Of a stretch of 15,753 bases of DNA, positions 1 through 6,752 are shown in pieces. The stretch comes from Streptosporangiaceae bacterium (GTDB lineage Bacteria; Actinomycetota; Actinomycetes; Streptosporangiales; Streptosporangiaceae). The notes beneath the pieces were generated by a model. The model was not told where the DNA came from and searched no databases. It saw only the letters and a program-made list of their open reading frames with translations. Position numbers and translations under genes: made by a program. The stretch lies in contig JASHYW010000044.1 of NCBI GenBank assembly GCA_030042885.1, positions 1 through 15,753 of the forward strand, read 5' to 3'. Every line of letters starts with the position of its first letter. The first letter of the stretch is position 1.

Positions 1-92
1 TTGCGGATCTTGCCCCGGTCCAGGATCAGGTCGCGATCGTAGGTCACGCCGTCGACCCGTATGGAACCGAAGGAGTAGTCGGTGAATCGCAT
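1..92 (-). CDS. Mth938-like domain protein, 5' part only
   Basis: Only the first 30 codons are in the window; the gene continues past the left edge. The protein begins MRFTDYSFGSIRVDGVTYDR and goes on with DLILDRGKIRK. This N-terminal pattern (DYSFG, then IRVDG, then a basic stretch) is typical of small Mth938-like proteins, a family whose biochemical role is poorly defined. The start is well supported: an AAGGAG ribosome binding site (complement of 100-105) lies 7 nt before the ATG. The family call rests on a short N-terminus only, so other small proteins remain possible. Confidence 0.6.
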   Translation of the reverse strand, partial: MRFTDYSFGSIRVDGVTYDRDLILDRGKIR

Positions 93-152
93 GCTGACGC
101 TCCTTGCCCGCATCCGGATCGTATGACCAGTACGGGCGGCGGTCCAGTAGCA

Positions 153-353
153 TCGGCGATCAGCTGCCGGTCACTAGTGGCATTGCCGAGCCCGGACGCC
201 AGGTACTGGCCGGTCGGCGACGGCGCATTCCTGATGAACTCCCAGGAGATCGGAGCCGCTCTGCGCGAACGCATCCCCCTGACCGGCCTGATCTGGCAAG
301 ACAATGCCTACGGGCTGATCAAATGGAAAATGGACCTCCGGCCATCCGGCTAG
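153..353 (+). pseudogene. Remnant of a thiamine-diphosphate enzyme (acetolactate synthase type)
   Basis: In one plus-strand frame the translation contains GDGAFLMNSQEIGAAL, then RERIPLTGLIWQDNAYGLIKW. This is the diphosphate/Mg-binding motif of thiamine-diphosphate enzymes (GDG about 25 residues before N) followed by the DNAYG(L/M)IKWK segment characteristic of acetolactate synthase and related enzymes. About 60 residues are recognisable. The preceding ALPSPDAR also fits the family, but the upstream N-terminal and middle domains are absent. The frame stops at 351-353 just after KMDL, where an intact enzyme would continue for well over 100 residues. The family is usually about 550 residues, so this is a decayed or transferred fragment. 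It abuts the 3' end of the PP2C gene on the other strand. Recognition is confident; that nothing functional is made is inference. Confidence 0.7.
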
Positions 354-1084
354 GTGCCGACGCGCACCAGCGCGATGGTGATGTTGTCTGGGCCGCCGGC
401 CTCGATCGCCGCCTTCCACAACTCGAATACTGCCTGGCTGTCCTGGTGCTGGCCCAGCGCCTGGGTCAGCACGTCGTCGGGCACGGGATCGGTCAGGCCG
501 TCGGTGCAGATGAGATAGCTGATGTCTTCGGACAGCGGCGACGTGATCAGGTGCGGGTCGAGAGCGGCCAGCGCGTCGATCCCGCCGAGCGCCTGGGTGA
601 CGATGCCGGGCCGCAGGTCCTCGCCCGACAGCCGGTCGTCGGTGCTCAGCTGGCGCAGACCGCCGGGACCGGCTGCATACACCCTGCTGTCGCCAACGTT
701 GAACGCGAGCACCTGATCCGCGGTGACGACGACGCCGGCCACGGTCGTGCCCATCGCGGTCAGGGCAGGCTCGCGTGCCGCTGCCGCGTGCACCTCACGG
801 TCACAGGCGCTGAGCGCCTCCCGGACCCTTTCCTCGGTGTCCAGAAAGGGCCCGATCTGCGCGAGCCGGCGGGCCACCATGGCGCTGGCCACGTCACCTG
901 CGGGATGGCCGCCGAGCCCGTCGGCCACCGCGACCACAAGCGGAGTGCCGAGCGGGAAGAACAGTGTCTGGGGGCTCTCGGTGACGGTTGCGCACAGCGT
1001 CCACGGCCCGGCCACCAGGCTGTCCTCGTGGTGGTCACGCACCACCCCGATGTGGCTCAACGCGGACACGGCTATATAGGTCAC
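350..1084 (-). CDS. PP2C-family serine/threonine protein phosphatase
   Basis: This 244-residue protein is a single PP2C catalytic domain that removes phosphate from Ser/Thr residues using a two-metal centre. Visible motifs in order: HHEDS near residues 18-22, ADGLGGHPAGDVAS at 54-67 (metal-binding Asp), GTT at 112-114, FNVGDSRVY at 128-136, ICTDGLTD at 192-199 and GGPDNIT at 230-236 with the last metal-binding Asp. There is no membrane segment, so it is probably cytoplasmic. The GTG at 1084 is chosen because GGGAGG (complement of 1095-1100) lies 10 nt upstream and the fold begins right after it. GTG at 1102 and ATG at 1186 are alternative starts. The usual Asn before the first catalytic Glu-Asp pair is His here. 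No kinase or FHA partner lies in the window, so the substrate is unknown. Confidence 0.9.
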   Translation of the reverse strand: MTYIAVSALSHIGVVRDHHEDSLVAGPWTLCATVTESPQTLFFPLGTPLVVAVADGLGGHPAGDVASAMVARRLAQIGPFLDTEERVREALSACDREVHAAAAREPALTAMGTTVAGVVVTADQVLAFNVGDSRVYAAGPGGLRQLSTDDRLSGEDLRPGIVTQALGGIDALAALDPHLITSPLSEDISYLICTDGLTDPVPDDVLTQALGQHQDSQAVFELWKAAIEAGGPDNITIALVRVGT

Positions 1085-1247
1085 CGCAACGATGCCTCCC
1101 ACGGCTAGGCTATCCCTCGCGACCTGCAGCTGAACGTTAGCAACGGCCGGACCATTGTCTTGCCGGATCTCGCCGGCCATCCGCACATGCCGCCAGTTGC
1201 GGGCTGGGCTGGGAGATCTTCCCGGTCGGCGGGCGGGGCGGCCGGGT

Positions 1248-1538
1248 CTACTCGGGCGTACCCGGATCGCTGCTGCGCAGGCGGGCGCGGATCTCCGCCG
1301 GGTAGCCGGGGAAGTACCGGCTGATCACGTCCAGGCTGAACTCGCGCAGGATCGAAGTGGCGGGCTCGCGTTCCAGAAGGAACTCGAACGATGCCCTGAC
1401 CAGGTCCACGGGGTCGACGTGACCGCAGCCGAGGCTGGCGGGAAACCCGGCAGGCACACTCACCTGGTGGCTGGTGCCCGCTGGTGTCCGGACGTGGAAG
1501 GTGCCGTCGGCCTGGCGGGTGACGGTGATCTGCGCCAT
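1248..1538 (-). CDS. Small conserved hypothetical protein
   Basis: The gene encodes 96 residues. The N-terminal half is a beta-rich stretch (AQITVTRQADGTFHVRTPAG, then SHQVSVPAGFP). The C-terminal half looks helical and includes DLVRASFEFLLEREPATSIL and DVISRYFPGYPAEIR. I recall this pattern as a conserved actinobacterial protein of unknown function; no catalytic motif, signal peptide or membrane segment is visible. There is no Shine-Dalgarno before the ATG. Instead TAATGT lies 6 nt upstream, as expected for a leaderless transcript. It shares orientation with the PP2C gene but is separated by about 160 bp, so co-transcription is uncertain. Confidence 0.75.
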   Translation of the reverse strand: MAQITVTRQADGTFHVRTPAGTSHQVSVPAGFPASLGCGHVDPVDLVRASFEFLLEREPATSILREFSLDVISRYFPGYPAEIRARLRSSDPGTPE

Positions 1539-1550
1539 GCGATCACATTA
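1539..1550 (-). promoter_or_regulatory. Probable leaderless promoter -10 element
   Basis: On the minus strand TAATGT (complement of 1545-1550) is followed by GATCGC and then the ATG at 1538. A TANNNT hexamer 6-7 nt before a start codon, with no ribosome binding site, is the usual layout of leaderless actinobacterial genes. The -35 region is weak: CTGACC occurs, but with a 21-bp spacer. Confidence 0.45.
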
Positions 1551-1609
1551 GCTGCACAACGTAGCAGGCACGGTCAGCCGGCGATCCGGCCGTGAGGTTG
1601 CGGCCGGCC

Positions 1610-1628
1610 GGCTACCGCTGGCGGTGCC
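1610..1628. terminator. Short hairpin downstream of the TetR gene
   Basis: ACCGC (1614-1618) and GCGGT (1621-1625) are complementary around a 2-nt loop. The stem is extended by GGC/GCC across one bulged T. It lies in the 108-bp gap between the TetR stop and the next minus-strand gene. There is no U-tract, so it is only a weak terminator candidate. Confidence 0.3.
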
Positions 1629-1646
1629 CTGCCGCTGCGTGATTGC

Positions 1647-2372
1647 TCAGTCCGCTGGCCAGCGCGCCGATGGGTCGGGCGGCTTGTCGAGGTAGCTGGC
1701 GAGGCCGCGGACGATCACGTCCAGGCCCCATTCGAACCGGTCCTCGGCGGTCCCGGCCACCAGTTTGCCGGCGAGCGCGACCGTGTTCGGGTAGCGGTCA
1801 CGCGGCAGCGATTTCATCCAGGCCCCGAGCCTGGCCGCCATTTCGGCCTGATCGCCCGGCGGCGCCACGTCCAGCTCGTAAGCGATGCCACCCACATACA
1901 GGCCGCCCAGGTCGCCTACGTAGGCGGCCACTTGGTCGGGGATGCCCGCGGCCCGCAGCTCGGCCAGGATTCGCTCGCCCACTGCGAGCATGCTCGGCGC
2001 AGCCACGGTACGGCCCAGGGTGAGAGCGGCGGCTCCGGGGTACTTGCGGAACATCGCCAGCATGTTCCGCCCGAACTCCTTCAGCATCTCCTGCCAGCCG
2101 CCGGCCGTCTCGGGGACGACGAGTTCCTCGCCGATCCGGTCGAAGACGAGCTGGACGAGCTCCTCCTTGCTGGCGACGTAGCCGTAGAGCGCAGAGGCGG
2201 AGACCCCGATCTGCTCGGCGACCCGGCGCATGGTGAGCGCGTGCCCGCCGCCGGCCGCCAGCACCGCCAGCGCGGCCTCGACCACGATCTCCCGGCTGAG
2301 CTGAGGGCGCGGCACGCTGCGCCGGCGGGGAATGGTCCGCCACGGCGGTTCCGGCATGGCTGGCTGGGTCAT
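1647..2372 (-). CDS. TetR/AcrR-family transcriptional repressor
   Basis: The protein is 241 residues from ATG 2372. A basic linker (IPRRRSVPRPQLSREIVV) leads into a TetR N-terminal DNA-binding domain. The helix-turn-helix runs over about residues 46-67, with LTMRRVAEQIGVSASALYGY followed by VASKEELVQLVFDRI. The remaining ~160 residues form a helical ligand-binding and dimerisation region resembling the TetR C-terminal class that includes tetracycline-responsive repressors. The gene is divergent from the DrrA/DrrB-like exporter, with a 98-bp gap filled by four 18-bp repeats, so it very probably represses the exporter and itself until a drug-like ligand binds. ATG 2372 is preferred because TACGAT lies 7 nt upstream, which suits a leaderless start. 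The reading frame stays open to ATG 2447, but that extension only translates the repeats into a hexapeptide pattern. Confidence 0.9.
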   Translation of the reverse strand: MTQPAMPEPPWRTIPRRRSVPRPQLSREIVVEAALAVLAAGGGHALTMRRVAEQIGVSASALYGYVASKEELVQLVFDRIGEELVVPETAGGWQEMLKEFGRNMLAMFRKYPGAAALTLGRTVAAPSMLAVGERILAELRAAGIPDQVAAYVGDLGGLYVGGIAYELDVAPPGDQAEMAARLGAWMKSLPRDRYPNTVALAGKLVAGTAEDRFEWGLDVIVRGLASYLDKPPDPSARWPAD

Positions 2373-2379
2373 CCCGAAC

Positions 2380-2385
2380 ATCGTA
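2380..2385 (-). promoter_or_regulatory. Candidate -10 of the TetR gene
   Basis: The minus strand reads TACGAT, then 7 nt, then the ATG at 2372, a leaderless arrangement. The hexamer lies inside the first 18-bp repeat, so repressor binding there would block it. No clear -35 hexamer is visible. Confidence 0.35.
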
Positions 2386-2386
2386 C

Positions 2387-2413
2387 TTGACCCGAACGCC
2401 GTTCTGATATAAA
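2387..2413 (+). promoter_or_regulatory. Candidate promoter of the DrrA/DrrB-like exporter
   Basis: TTGACC (2387-2392) matches a -35 element. TATAAA (2408-2413) could be the -10, although the 15-bp spacer is short. Both lie within repeats 1 and 2 of the 18-bp array, consistent with repression by occlusion. Confidence 0.35.
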
Positions 2414-2470
2414 ACAATGTTCTTGTAGTAAACATCGTTCTTGACATGAACGGCTTTAGGAGGCGGTGCG

Positions 2471-3448
2471 ATGAGCGAGGGCAGCCCCATCGTCGAGGCT
2501 GAGGACCTCCGCAAGACCTATAAGCCAGACGTGCGCGCGCTGGACGGGCTGAGCTTCTCGGTCCCGGCCGGCCGCGTGTTCGCCCTGCTCGGCCCGAACG
2601 GGGCCGGCAAGACCACCAGCGTGCGGATCCTGACCACGCTTGCGCGGCCGGACGGCGGCTCGGCGCGCGTCGCCGGGATCGACGTGCTGGCCCATCCCGG
2701 CCGGGTCCGCTCGGTAATCGGCGCGGTCAGCCAGCACTCCGGCGCGGTCAGCCTGCTCACCGGGCAGGAGAACCTGGCGCTGCAGGGCAAGCTCCACGGG
2801 ATGCGGGGGCGGGCGCTGCACCGCCGGGTGGCAGGCCTGCTGGACCAGTTCGGGCTGGCCGAGGCGGCCAGTCGCCCGGCGCGTACCTACTCCGGCGGGA
2901 TGCGCAGGCGGCTGGACATCGCCACCGTCTTGGTCCACCGCCCCGCGGTGCTGTTCCTCGACGAGCCGACCACCGGCCTTGACCCCGAAGGCCGCGCGGA
3001 TCTGTGGGCGGCGCTGACCCGCCTGGCCGGCCAGCACGGGACGACGATCCTGATCACCACCCACTACCTGGAAGAAGCCGACCAGTACGCGGCCAGGGTG
3101 GCGATCGTGGACCAGGGCCGCATCGTGGCCGAGGGAACGCCGGACGAGCTCAAAGCTGGGTTGCGCGGCGACTCGGTGATGCTGGAACTGGCCAGCCCCG
3201 GGCAGGTGGAACCGGCGCAGAAGGCACTCGCCCCGGTCCCCGAGGTGCGAGGACTGAACGCCGACGGAGCGGTCCTGCGGGCCCGGGTCGCCGATGGGCC
3301 GCGGGCGCTGCCTGCGGTCCTGGCCGCCCTGGAAGCCAGCGGTGTCCCGGTCCGCTCGGTCACGGTCGCCCGGCCCTCGCTAGACGATGTCTACCTCCAT
3401 CACGCCGGGCGTTCGTTCCGGCATGCGGAAGGGATCACGATCTCATGA
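2471..3448 (+). CDS. DrrA-like ABC transporter ATP-binding protein
   Basis: This 325-residue protein hydrolyses ATP to drive export through the membrane partner encoded next. It contains Walker A GPNGAGKTT (41-49), Q-loop Gln 88, signature YSGGMRRRLDIA (140-151), Walker B VLFLDEPTTGLDP (160-172) and switch His 198 in TTHY. The last ~100 residues form the extra C-terminal domain typical of daunorubicin-resistance-type ATPases. The start is firm: AGGAGG (2458-2463) lies 7 nt before the ATG. The stop overlaps the permease start as ATGA, so translation is coupled. It lies directly downstream of the 18-bp repeat array and is divergent from the TetR gene. Drug or natural-product efflux is the likely role; the substrate cannot be read from sequence. 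Confidence 0.95.
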   Translation: MSEGSPIVEAEDLRKTYKPDVRALDGLSFSVPAGRVFALLGPNGAGKTTSVRILTTLARPDGGSARVAGIDVLAHPGRVRSVIGAVSQHSGAVSLLTGQENLALQGKLHGMRGRALHRRVAGLLDQFGLAEAASRPARTYSGGMRRRLDIATVLVHRPAVLFLDEPTTGLDPEGRADLWAALTRLAGQHGTTILITTHYLEEADQYAARVAIVDQGRIVAEGTPDELKAGLRGDSVMLELASPGQVEPAQKALAPVPEVRGLNADGAVLRARVADGPRALPAVLAALEASGVPVRSVTVARPSLDDVYLHHAGRSFRHAEGITIS

Positions 3449-4221
3449 ACACGGCACGGCAGGCATGGGTCATCCTCACCGGGCGCTATCTCCGGGAGCT
3501 GTACCGCCAGCCGGCGGTCATCTTCATCACGCTCACCCAGCCGGTGATCTGGCTGCTGCTGTTCGGGGAGCTGTTCAAGAACATCACCGAGATTCCGGGC
3601 TTCGAAGGCGGGAACTATGCCACCTACCTGACCCCCGGAGTGGTGATCATGACCGCCATGTTCTCCTCGAGCTGGACCGGCATGGCCTACATCGAGGACA
3701 TGCAGACCGGGGTCATGGACAGGTTCCTGACCGCGCCGGTTGGCCGGGGCGCCCTGACCGCGGCCATGCTCGCCTACCAGGCCGTGATCGTGGTCGTCCA
3801 GTCAGCCATCATCATCGCGATGGGCTGGGGCATCGGCGCGGCCTTCCCGGGCGGCGCGGCCGGCGTCGCCGCCCTGATCGGGGTCGCAGTGCTGATCGCC
3901 GTGGCCATGGCCGGGCTGTCGATCGGGTTTGCGCTGCTGATCCGGCAGCGGGAAGCGCTGATCGGCGCCTCCACCACACTGGTGATGCCGCTTACCTTCT
4001 TGTCCGGGGCGTTCCTGTCGCTGCGGCTAGTCCCCGGCTGGATCGCGGCCATCGCCCGGTTCAACCCGGTCAACTGGGCCGCCAGCGCCGGCCGGGTAGC
4101 GGTCGGCGGCCACCCCGCATGGGGCACAGTCGGCTCCTACTCGGGGTTCCTGGCCGTCGCCCTCGCGGTCACCGCCGGGGCGGCCACCCACGCATTCCGC
4201 ACCTACCAGCGGTCCATCTGA
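3445..4221 (+). CDS. DrrB-like ABC-2 type transporter permease
   Basis: The protein is 258 residues and is the membrane partner of the preceding ATPase. It has the ABC-2 layout of about six hydrophobic segments. Recognisable parts are an early QPVIWLLLFGELF segment, the YATYLTPGVVIMTAMFSSSW region, the cytoplasmic patch TGVMDRFLTAPVGRGAL, and the late FLSGAFLSLRLVPGWI and RFNPVNWAAS motifs typical of DrrB/antibiotic-exporter permeases. The ATG at 3445 overlaps the ATPase stop (ATGA), and a GGAAGGGA stretch about 10 nt upstream can serve as ribosome binding site. The same frame remains open well upstream, but that part is a shadow of the ATPase gene. Product and partnership are clear; the substrate is not. 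Confidence 0.93.
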   Translation: MNTARQAWVILTGRYLRELYRQPAVIFITLTQPVIWLLLFGELFKNITEIPGFEGGNYATYLTPGVVIMTAMFSSSWTGMAYIEDMQTGVMDRFLTAPVGRGALTAAMLAYQAVIVVVQSAIIIAMGWGIGAAFPGGAAGVAALIGVAVLIAVAMAGLSIGFALLIRQREALIGASTTLVMPLTFLSGAFLSLRLVPGWIAAIARFNPVNWAASAGRVAVGGHPAWGTVGSYSGFLAVALAVTAGAATHAFRTYQRSI

Positions 4222-4260
4222 CACAGCCACCGGGCGGCTAGCTTGCGCGGGACAGCGGGA

Positions 4261-4273
4261 CCGCGTGACGCGG
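4261..4273 (+). terminator. Short GC hairpin after the exporter operon
   Basis: CCGCG (4261-4265) and CGCGG (4269-4273) flank a TGA loop, 40 bp after the permease stop and before the sigma factor gene. There is no U-tract, so it may be incidental in GC-rich DNA. Confidence 0.25.
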
Positions 4274-4319
4274 CGGCGGCTGAACGGCAACTAGAAACGT
4301 GACCCAGAGAACAGCAGCA

Positions 4320-4898
4320 ATGAGCCAGGCGGGCGGAACCGGGGCGCCGAGCGCCGGCGATGGCGCGGCGGCCGAGTTCGAGCGGCTCTACCGGGCGAAC
4401 GTGGAGGCGGTCACGGCCTACTTCGCCCGGCGCAGCGCCGACCCGCACGTGGTCGCCGACCTCACGGCGGACACCTTCGTCACGGCGATCACCAGCTTCG
4501 GGTCCTTCGATCCGGGCAAGGGCACCGCGCGGGCCTGGGTGTTCGGGATCGCCCGGCACGTCTACGCCGCGCACTGCGAGGCGCACAGCCAGCAGCAGCA
4601 CAAGCTGCGGCGGCTGACCGGCCGACGCGACCTGGAACCGGATCAGGTCGAGGAGCTGCTCGACCGCATCGACGCCGAACGAGCCGGCCGGGACCTGGTC
4701 ACCGGGCTGGGCATGCTGCCGGACCGGGACCGCGCGGTGGTCGAGCTTGTGGACATCGCCGGGCTCCGCCCGAAGGAGGCGGCGGCAGCGCTCGGGCTCA
4801 CGCCGGGCGCGGTACGGATGCGGCTGCTGCGAACCCGCGCCCAGCTGCGCAAACACGCCATAACCACGAATCAGATCAGGGGTGACAACAATGACTAA
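4320..4898 (+). CDS. ECF-type RNA polymerase sigma factor
   Basis: The protein is 192 residues from ATG 4320. Sigma region 2 spans about residues 20-86 (EFERLYRANVEAVTAYFARR, DLTADTFVTAI, then ARAWVFGIARHVY). A linker leads to sigma region 4 at about 128-179, with LPDRDRAVVELVDIAGLRPK and the helix-turn-helix AAAALGLTPGAVRMRLLRTR. Regions 1 and 3 are absent, as expected for the extracytoplasmic-function group. GTG 4299 in the same frame is an alternative start; neither has a strong ribosome binding site. The end overlaps the next gene by 8 nt, which argues for co-translation with a membrane partner that probably controls it. The inducing signal and target promoters cannot be told. Confidence 0.92.
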   Translation: MSQAGGTGAPSAGDGAAAEFERLYRANVEAVTAYFARRSADPHVVADLTADTFVTAITSFGSFDPGKGTARAWVFGIARHVYAAHCEAHSQQQHKLRRLTGRRDLEPDQVEELLDRIDAERAGRDLVTGLGMLPDRDRAVVELVDIAGLRPKEAAAALGLTPGAVRMRLLRTRAQLRKHAITTNQIRGDNND

Positions 4899-5472
4899 GT
4901 TCGCAGACCAGCTGTTCGACGACCTGATGCGTGAGCATGGACCGGCACTGGCGCACACCAGGGCGCCGACGCCCCCCAAGCGCCATATCACGGCGCGCCG
5001 GACGCTGCTGGCCGCGGGCGGAGGCGGCCTCGCCGCCGCCGCGGCCATCGCCGGCGCCCTCGTGGCCGGGGGCGGAACCCCGGCCTACGCGGTAACGAAG
5101 AACCCCGACGGCACGATCACGCTCGCGGTCTACCAGACGTCCGGGATAGCGGGAGCCAATGCCCGGCTCCGTCAGCTCGGCGACCAGCAGGTGGTCGTGG
5201 TGCCGGTCGAGCCGGGTTGCCCGAGCCTTGGCTCCCTTCCGGCGCCCGCCGTGTCGGCGCGCGGCCACCGGGTCACCACGCAGACAACCATCTCGCGCAA
5301 CGGGTCCGTCACCGTGAACGCTGAGGGCATCCCGGCCGGGGACATCCTCGTGGTCGGCGTGGAGGCCAGTGCGCATGGCTCGCTCACGGGAGCAACCCTG
5401 ACCTCGCCTCCGGCGCCGAGCTGCATGAGCCTTCCCGCGCCGCCCCCCGGCAACGGCGGCTCCGGGTTATAA
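4891..5472 (+). CDS. Membrane-anchored sigma-factor partner (putative anti-sigma role)
   Basis: The protein is 193 residues. It has a short cytoplasmic N-terminus (MTKFADQLFDDLMREHGPAL), a basic stretch ending TARR, one hydrophobic helix at about residues 39-60 and an exported domain beginning near AYAVTKNPDGTITLAVY. This last stretch resembles exported domains I recall downstream of actinobacterial sigma factors. The C-terminus is Pro/Gly-rich, with Cys 110 and another Cys near the end. ATG 4891 is preferred over GTG 4882 because AGGGG (4878-4882) lies 8 nt upstream. The 8-nt overlap with the sigma gene suggests the two work together, with the short cytoplasmic tail perhaps holding the sigma factor. 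No zinc-binding anti-sigma motif (HxxxCxxC) is present, so the anti-sigma role is inferred from context only. Confidence 0.75.
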   Translation: MTKFADQLFDDLMREHGPALAHTRAPTPPKRHITARRTLLAAGGGGLAAAAAIAGALVAGGGTPAYAVTKNPDGTITLAVYQTSGIAGANARLRQLGDQQVVVVPVEPGCPSLGSLPAPAVSARGHRVTTQTTISRNGSVTVNAEGIPAGDILVVGVEASAHGSLTGATLTSPPAPSCMSLPAPPPGNGGSGL

Positions 5473-5481
5473 GCGGAGCCG
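5457..5481. terminator. Hairpin over the stop codon of the sigma-partner gene
   Basis: CGGCTCCG (5457-5464) and CGGAGCCG (5474-5481) form a perfect 8-bp stem with a 9-nt loop that contains the TAA stop. It lies between convergent transcription units, so it may act in both directions. There is no U-tract. Confidence 0.5.
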
Positions 5482-5573
5482 GTGGCGGGTCTGGCTCGCA
5501 CCTGGCATGTCAGTGGCCTGCGGCGGCGGGCGCTGTGATGCGGGGCATGCTGCTGGTGGGGATGTAGCGGGTG

Positions 5574-6752
5574 TCAGGTTCTGCGCGGGAAGGCCAGGAC
5601 GCAGTGCGTACCGCTGTAGATGGTGGGCATGCACTTGTTGCAGTGAATGCACAGTGACCGGGCCTGGGGATCGGACCCGATGCGATGCAGCAGATCGGGC
5701 TCGCGCAGCAGGGCACGGGCCATGGCGACGAACGCGAAGCCTTCGGCCATGGCCAGGTCCATGGTCTGCTTGCGGGTGATCCCGCCGAGCAGGATGAGCG
5801 GCAGGTTCAGCGCGGCGCGGAACTGGCGGGCACGGTCGAGCAGGTAGGCCTCCTGGTAGGGGTAGCTGCGCAGGAACCGGCTCCCGGTGAGCTGGAGGGC
5901 CAGCCGCATCGGCTGCGGGAACTGCGCGGCGAACTCGCGGACCGGCGCATCCCCGGTGAACAGGTACATCGGGTTCAGCAGCGAGCTGCCTGCGGTGAGC
6001 TCGAGGGCATCGACGCTCCCGTCGGCTTCCAGCCACTGGGCGACCTGGATGCTCTCATCGAGCCAGAACCCGCCGGGCACGCCGTCGTCCATGTTCAGCT
6101 TGGCGATGATCGCGAGCTGGCCGCCTACCGCGTCGCGCACCACCCGGGCGATGTCGCGGGCCAGGCGTGCCCGGTTGGCCAGGCTCCCGCCGAATCCGTC
6201 CGTGCGCCGGTTGAGCCTGGGGCTGAGAAACGAGCTGACCAGGTAGTTGTGCCCGAAGTGGAGCTCCACCGCGTCGAAGCCGGCGTCGCGTGCCACCAGC
6301 GCCGCCCTGGCGTGGGCGCGGGTAATCCGGTGCAGGTCACCGGCGGAGGCGGCCTTGATCATCCGCATACCGAGCGGGCTTGGCCGGCGGGAGGGCCCGA
6401 GCGCGGCCAGCTGGTTGGAGGCCGGGTTGGCGACTGGCCCGGCGTGCCCGATCTGGGCGCTGATCGCCGCTCCTTCAGCATGCACCGCCTCGGCGAGCCT
6501 GCGCAGCCCGGGCACGGCCTCGGGCCGCATCCAGATCTGGTGGCGGTCGGTGCGACCCTCGGGCGACACCGCGCAATATGCCACCGTGGTCATGCCGACG
6601 CCACCCCGCGCAGGCCGCAGGTGAAACTCGATCAGTTCGTCGGTGACCAGCCCGCCCGGGGTCATGCCCTCGAAGGTCGCGGCCTTGATTACCCGGTTGC
6701 GCAGCTCGACCGGGCCCAGCCGCGCGGGCCTGAACAGCTGCCGATCAGCCAC
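5574..6752 (-). CDS. NADH:flavin oxidoreductase, Old Yellow Enzyme family
   Basis: This 392-residue FMN-dependent TIM-barrel enzyme is likely to reduce activated C=C bonds with NAD(P)H. Family features are the opening LFRPARLGPVELRNRVI, the active-site stretch AVELHFGHNYLVSSFLSPRL followed by NRRTDGFGGS (about 161-190), and the FMN-phosphate region LLGGITRKQT and AFVAMARALLREPDL (about 321-354). The C-terminus carries CIHCNKC and a further Cys (residues 368, 371, 374, 384). This resembles the iron-sulfur cysteines of 2,4-dienoyl-CoA reductase relatives, although the second NAD(P)/FAD half of those proteins is absent and the spacing differs. The start is GTG 6752; there is no strong ribosome binding site, but the family alignment begins there. 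It appears to be a single-gene unit. The physiological substrate is unknown. Confidence 0.92.
   Translation of the reverse strand: MADRQLFRPARLGPVELRNRVIKAATFEGMTPGGLVTDELIEFHLRPARGGVGMTTVAYCAVSPEGRTDRHQIWMRPEAVPGLRRLAEAVHAEGAAISAQIGHAGPVANPASNQLAALGPSRRPSPLGMRMIKAASAGDLHRITRAHARAALVARDAGFDAVELHFGHNYLVSSFLSPRLNRRTDGFGGSLANRARLARDIARVVRDAVGGQLAIIAKLNMDDGVPGGFWLDESIQVAQWLEADGSVDALELTAGSSLLNPMYLFTGDAPVREFAAQFPQPMRLALQLTGSRFLRSYPYQEAYLLDRARQFRAALNLPLILLGGITRKQTMDLAMAEGFAFVAMARALLREPDLLHRIGSDPQARSLCIHCNKCMPTIYSGTHCVLAFPRRT

Larger units (their letters stand above)
2377..2452 (+). promoter_or_regulatory. Array of four tandem 18-bp operator-like repeats
   Basis: Four contiguous 18-bp units fill the TetR/exporter gap: AACATCGTACTTGACCCG (2377), AACGCCGTTCTGATATAA (2395), AACAATGTTCTTGTAGTA (2413) and AACATCGTTCTTGACATG (2431), closed by AACG at 2449. 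Units 1 and 4 are the most alike, at 19 of 22 positions including the following AACG. Each junction creates a 15-bp imperfect palindrome GTTC-N7-GAAC, best at GTTCTTGACATGAAC (2437-2451). The layout suggests several TetR dimers binding in register. Use as operator is inferred from position and symmetry. Confidence 0.7.

Noticed and set aside
104..1108. A 334-codon open frame on the plus strand
   Set aside because: It is antisense to the PP2C gene and overlaps the thiamine-enzyme remnant in another frame. Its composition is Arg/Gln/Gly-rich without recognisable domains.
2373..2447. A 25-residue N-terminal extension of the TetR protein with a six-residue repeat
   Set aside because: The repeat pattern is simply the translation of the four 18-bp operator-like units. 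A leaderless start at 2372 explains the data better.
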